Of a stretch of 64,000 nucleotides of DNA, positions 60,333-64,000 are shown piece after piece; position 1 is the stretch's first letter; every line of letters begins with the position of its first letter. The translations under genes were made by a program, and so were the position numbers. This DNA is from Nymphaea colorata (lineage: Eukaryota > Streptophyta > Magnoliopsida > Nymphaeales > Nymphaeaceae): assembly GCF_008831285.2 (NCBI RefSeq), contig NC_045149.1, positions 14,286,629-14,350,628 of the forward strand, given 5' to 3'. The notes under the pieces are model-generated. The model was given only the letters and a program-made list of their open reading frames with translations, ran no database searches and was not told the origin of the DNA.

Positions 60333-61078
60333 TTAAAAATGGATGGCAGGACCAAGAAAATCAGACCATGGAGGGAGATGGTGCTAAAAAGTTTGAGGTG
60401 GAGGACAAGGAAGGTTGCCACTTTGTTGCACTTCAACTTGTGCATTGGGGATCATTTGTTTGCAACATAAAAAGTTGGCTCTCGTGAATTCAAAGCGGAG
60501 AGCGGAGAGTGGTCACCTGCTAGCCCCTTGTCATCCTGTTGTACCAACCCTTTTGAATACTTTGACTAGTGTTTGGTTGGCATCTATTTGCTGATTTGAG
60601 TGGAATGAACATCTATACCCTATTTTCCAAATAGAACTAAAGGAAATTTAAAAAAATTCATCCATACAAACAAAAAAACTGTTTTATATCTCAAAATTTA
60701 AAATTTTAATTCATTCAGCATTTCAAACAAAACTTTGGATACATAAAGAAAATTGAAAACTCACAACATATTTTAATACTGGAAAATTGCTGCTTTCAAC
60801 GTCTATCGTTGAGCTTGATGATACAAGGATGCCCTAATGTACAATCGATACTTGATTTTTGAGTTCATATGTCTGACAAGAAATAAAGAAAGAATACCTC
60901 TTTGCTATGGATAGAAACAAGAGCTTTCAGTTGTGCACGCCGCCTGAAAAGTGCCTGAAAAGTGCCGCTTTTTAATAAGAAAGCAACCAATAACTTACAT
61001 GCATGGAGGTGGGCCTTGCTCTAGTTTCCTCCTTTCCTAGAGCATGGCAGCTGTATCTAAAGCGCAGACATTGACTCT
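60333..61078. other. Intergenic, no gene seen
   Basis: No downstream BSL exon is found here, although one is expected on the minus strand if the 61-kb exons belonged to a complete gene. Confidence 0.4.
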
Positions 61079-61206
61079 GTAAACATTTCCAGCATAAGAA
61101 AATCAGCAAAAGAATTAGCATCGACTCTGTAAACATTTCCAGCATATTTCAGAAAGCAACACCAAAAATATTTAACATGTACAAAGAAAATTATAAGAAG
61201 AGATAC

Positions 61207-61301
61207 CATCATTTCCACCAATAGCCAACAGGAACCGCTGTCCAACTAGAGCCATCACATGGCCATATCGAGGACCTGGGCCAGCACCTTGTACAACCAC
61301 C
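61207..61301 (-). pseudogene. BSL: BSL2/BSL3-type kelch phosphatase exon (copy A)
   Basis: A 95-bp exon between AG (61,303-61,302) and GT (61,206-61,205). It encodes VVVQGAGPGPRYGHVMALVG and QRFLLAIGGNDG, a blade of the N-terminal kelch propeller of BSU1-like Ser/Thr phosphatases, which relay brassinosteroid signals. It joins in phase to the exon at 61,397 (CAC-AG/G-GTG). The next family exon (KRPLADVWALD) is not found downstream, nor is the phosphatase domain. A gene fragment, or part of a gene whose other exons lie far outside. Confidence 0.85.
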
Positions 61302-61396
61302 CTAGAACACAGGTACAACCATTTTCATGAGCAAAGGCCTACATCCCAATGAGAATATACGCAGAAAATAAGGAATTACTGAAATTCAACGATCAC

Positions 61397-61471
61397 CTGT
61401 GCCATCTAGGTCTTTGCTGTGTCAGGTCAAGAACATGTAGATCCTCCGCAGACAAGCCAGTTGGAAAAGAA
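61397..61471 (-). pseudogene. BSL: BSL2/BSL3-type kelch exon, upstream neighbour (copy A)
   Basis: Minus-strand TGLSAEDLHVLDLTQQRPRW followed by HR and a GT donor at 61,396-61,395. This wording is typical of BSL2/BSL3 rather than BSL1. No AG acceptor stands at the expected border before GLSAEDL (the sequence is aactg), so the 5' limit is approximate and splicing may be lost. Confidence 0.85.
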
Positions 61472-62466
61472 ATAAGATAATAAATAAATAAATAGGTAAG
61501 GTGAGAAACAGCGAACACCACAAATAAGAAAGAGGCCAAAACGAGGAGTTCTTTCAAAATGAAAAATCTAACGAAAGAGAATTAACAGAACAAAATGCTA
61601 TTAACCAAGAATAAGAAAAGATTTGTGCGAAGAAGAGAAGAAGCATGACATTTTAACCGTGGCATATTTCTAAAATGTAGGCTTCCATGTTACCAAACAC
61701 TAACCGAGTTGGATAATGAAAAAAATAGCTTCGCACATTTTTAGAATGTAGGCTTCCATGTCAGCAAACACATGATTGTATTATAACCAAGTTAGACGTG
61801 AGATGCGAAGTTCTTGTCAAAGATATTCAGTCAACCAACCTACAAACTTAAGCAATGTACGATATGCAATTCAAAGACTCTATCAGAATGTGACACACGA
61901 ACCCATGAACTTGATGAGATTATATTTACCAAAAGAATCAAGTTATCTCGGGCTGACATTTTCAGGCCTATTTCGCCCGCATGACGCCGAGGGATAGTCG
62001 GTCTGCGACACAAGTGAATGCATTGAAAAATGAAAACCAAGCAACTAAGACAACAAAACACCTAAACAACCCAGCTGGAAACCATTAAAGCAGAAAATAA
62101 GCAAGATTGAACTACTATAAAATCAACCAGCAATAGCCCAATTCAACAAACTAAACAATCAAACTAAATCAAAATAAGATCCTCCTGAAAACAAATCAAG
62201 GCAATGACCTTAACCTATCCTGGACATGTGCAATAGCTAACTAAAGGATCTATTCAACTAACCTGACACTAACGTGACACAAGAAGAAAGAATCCGACTA
62301 CTAACCTGGGTTTAAAACCATGAAGGCTCTCACACTTTCCTAATGAATTTAAAAAAAGAAAATCAGCAAAAGAATTAGCATCGACTCTGTAAACATTTCC
62401 AGCATATTTCAGAAAGCAACACCAAAAATATTTAACATGTACAAAGAAAATTATAAGAAGAGATAC

Positions 62467-62561
62467 CATCATTTCCACCAATAGCCAACAGGAACCGCTG
62501 TCCAACTAGAGCCATCACATGGCCATATCGAGGACCTGGGCCAGCACCTTGTACAACCACC
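62467..62561 (-). pseudogene. BSL: BSL kelch exon (copy B)
   Basis: Same 95-bp exon as 61,207-61,301, with identical coding sequence by eye and the same splice borders. Two identical consecutive exons would insert a repeated kelch blade if the copies were spliced together. Confidence 0.85.
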
Positions 62562-62656
62562 CTAGAACACAAGTACAACCATTTTCATGTGCAAAGGCCT
62601 ACATCCCAATGAGAATATACGCAGAAAATAAGGAATTACTGAAATTCAACGATCAC

Positions 62657-62731
62657 CTGTGCCATCTAGGTCTTTGCTGTGTCAGGTCAAGAACATGTAG
62701 ATCCTCCGCAGACAAGCCAGTTGGAAAAGAA
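62657..62731 (-). pseudogene. BSL: BSL kelch exon, upstream neighbour (copy B)
   Basis: Same as 61,397-61,471, with the same missing acceptor. The first kelch blades and the N-terminus expected upstream (higher coordinates) are not seen before the window ends. Confidence 0.85.
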
Positions 62732-63840
62732 ATAAGATAATAAATAAATAAATAGGTAAGGTGAGAAACAGCGAACACCACAAATAAGAAAGAGGCCAAA
62801 ACGAGGATTTCTGCTTTCCTCATTCAACAATGGGACAAAATGAAAAATCTAACGAAAGAGAATTAACAGAACAAAATGCTATTAACCAAGAATAAGAAAA
62901 GATTTGTGCGAAGAAGAGAAGAAGCATGACATTTTTAAAAGGCACGATTCTTACAATTCCAAGTAACTAAATAGCATGTACCACAGTTCTCTGGTCATAA
63001 AAAGGACAGTCCTTACACTCACAAGAACAAAACTTTTCTAGCACTCCAGAGACAAACCGTGGCATATTTTTAAAATGTAGGCTTCCATGTTACCAAACAC
63101 TAACCGAGTTGGATAATGAACAAAATAGCTTCACACATTTTTAGATGTAGGCTTCCATGTCAGCAAACACATGATTGAATCATAACCAAGTTAGATGTGA
63201 GATGCGAAGTTCTTGTCAAAGATATTCAGTCAACCAACCTACAAACTTAAGCAATGTACGATATGCAATTCAAAGACTCTATCAGAATGTGACACACGAA
63301 CCCATGAACTTGATGAGATTATATTTACCAAAAGAATCAAGTTCTCTCGGGCTGACATTTTCAGGCCTATTTCGCCCGCATGACGCCGAGGGATAGTCGG
63401 TCTGCGACACAAGTGAATGCATTGAAAAATGAAAACCAAGCAACTAAGACAACAAAACACCTAAACAACCCAGCTGGAAACCATTAAAGCAGAAAATAAG
63501 CAAGATTGAACTACTATAAAATCAACCAGCAATTGCCCAATTCAACAAACTAAACAATCAAACTAAATCAAAATAAGATCCTCCTGAAAACAAATCAAGG
63601 CAATGACCTTAACCTATCCTGGACATGTGCAATAGCTAACTAAAGGATCTATTCAACTAACCTGACACTAACGTGACACAAGAAGAAAGAATCCGACTAC
63701 TAACCTGGGTTTAAAACCATGAAGGACCCGAGGACATAAAACCCAAAACTCATGCAACTTCAACGAATAGAACCTTTCAAAAATGTCACAGTTCAAAATC
63801 GAGTACAAAATTGACTGGTCCTTTTGAAAAGAGATAAGAG

Positions 63841-64000
63841 GTTTTCTTTGACAGGCTCAATCCTAAGACTGGGTTATGTTGAAGACACTCGGTTAAGATG
63901 GAATAATGCGCCAACCTTAATAATTTATCCCAAATGATATTTGAGACAAAGAAAATGAAATTCGTCACACTCAACAGGAGTTGACTAGGTTTGAGGAGTT
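63841..64000. other. Window end, no gene seen
   Basis: Single-copy flank beyond the shared segment; only a short frame without family features. Confidence 0.4.

Larger units (their letters stand above)
61080..62335 (-). repeat. Tandem duplication, copy A (1.26 kb)
   Basis: Matches 62,340-63,720 with about 98-99% identity in the exon-bearing third (offset 1,260). Copy B has two extra segments (about 62,813-62,840 and about 62,937-63,055). Both carry the same two BSL exons. A 55-bp piece at 61,068-61,145 is itself repeated (gactctgtaaacatttccagcat). Confidence 0.92.
62340..63840 (-). repeat. Tandem duplication, copy B
   Basis: Second copy of the BSL-exon segment, ending with the block that also occurs at 37,300-37,700. 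It continues as far as ggtccttttgaaaagagataag (63,817-63,838). Confidence 0.9.

Noticed and set aside
61057-61245. Frame MDSGSCWLLVEMMVSLL as a small membrane protein (also at 62,269-62,505).
   Set aside because: It is an out-of-frame reading across the BSL exon and its intron; the correct frame gives kelch sequence.
61776-61997. 73-codon plus-strand frame conserved in both duplication copies (also 63,175-63,396).
   Set aside because: Conservation follows from the recent tandem duplication; no family match and no coding signal.

Overview
This window is nuclear DNA from a flowering plant. It has split pseudogenes of plant-only families (LRR receptor kinase, CC-NB-ARC-LRR resistance protein, kelch-phosphatase BSL, callose synthase, plastid FAX). 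It also has GT-AG introns, Ty1/copia and Ty3/gypsy elements with initiator-Met-tRNA primer sites, small 8-bp-TSD DNA transposons, long (TA)n and (GA)n tracts, and one 100-N scaffold gap. I cannot name the species. I found no rRNA, tRNA, CRISPR or prokaryote-type operon. The only long intact reading frame is a copia polyprotein; every host-type gene seen is broken or a fragment.

Layout. 0-1.4 kb: end of a copia-like LTR with its primer site. 1.4-2.9 kb and 6.5-11.5 kb: two minus-strand pseudogenes of EFR/Xa21-type LRR receptor kinases, with a diverged long LTR (about 3.3-5.6 kb) between them. 13.3 kb: scaffold gap. 16-17.5 kb: relic of a resistance gene tail. 18.0-24.8 kb: a small hAT-like element, then two independent solo LTRs of one long-LTR family, each with a perfect 5-bp target duplication and only 57 bp apart. 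25.6-30.4 kb: a nearly full-length but broken CC-NB-ARC-LRR gene with a 47-bp tandem repeat just upstream. 31.6-33.9 and 37.7-38.6 kb: long purine/pyrimidine-alternating AT-rich tracts. 34.0 and 36.1 kb: small DNA transposons with a callose synthase exon between them. 38.9-39.6 kb: FAX3-like pseudogene.

40.1-55.3 kb is a nested retrotransposon block. A decayed minus-strand Ty3/gypsy chromodomain element is interrupted by a young copia element (42,968-48,283), which has apparently identical 286-bp LTRs, TSD ATATC and an intact polyprotein. The gypsy element's right-hand LTR is joined to a second pol tail, and a 1.15-kb piece there is tandemly duplicated. 55.3-64 kb: a possible gene start, a 1.36-kb hAT-like element, another TIR element, and a 1.26-1.4-kb tandem duplication that carries two exons of a BSL2/BSL3-type kelch phosphatase.

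No working multi-gene pathway is present. The window is a resistance-gene graveyard invaded by several transposon families. The parts that may be undescribed are the long-LTR family with lineage-specific GC-rich blocks, the 8-bp-TSD elements, and the young copia element.
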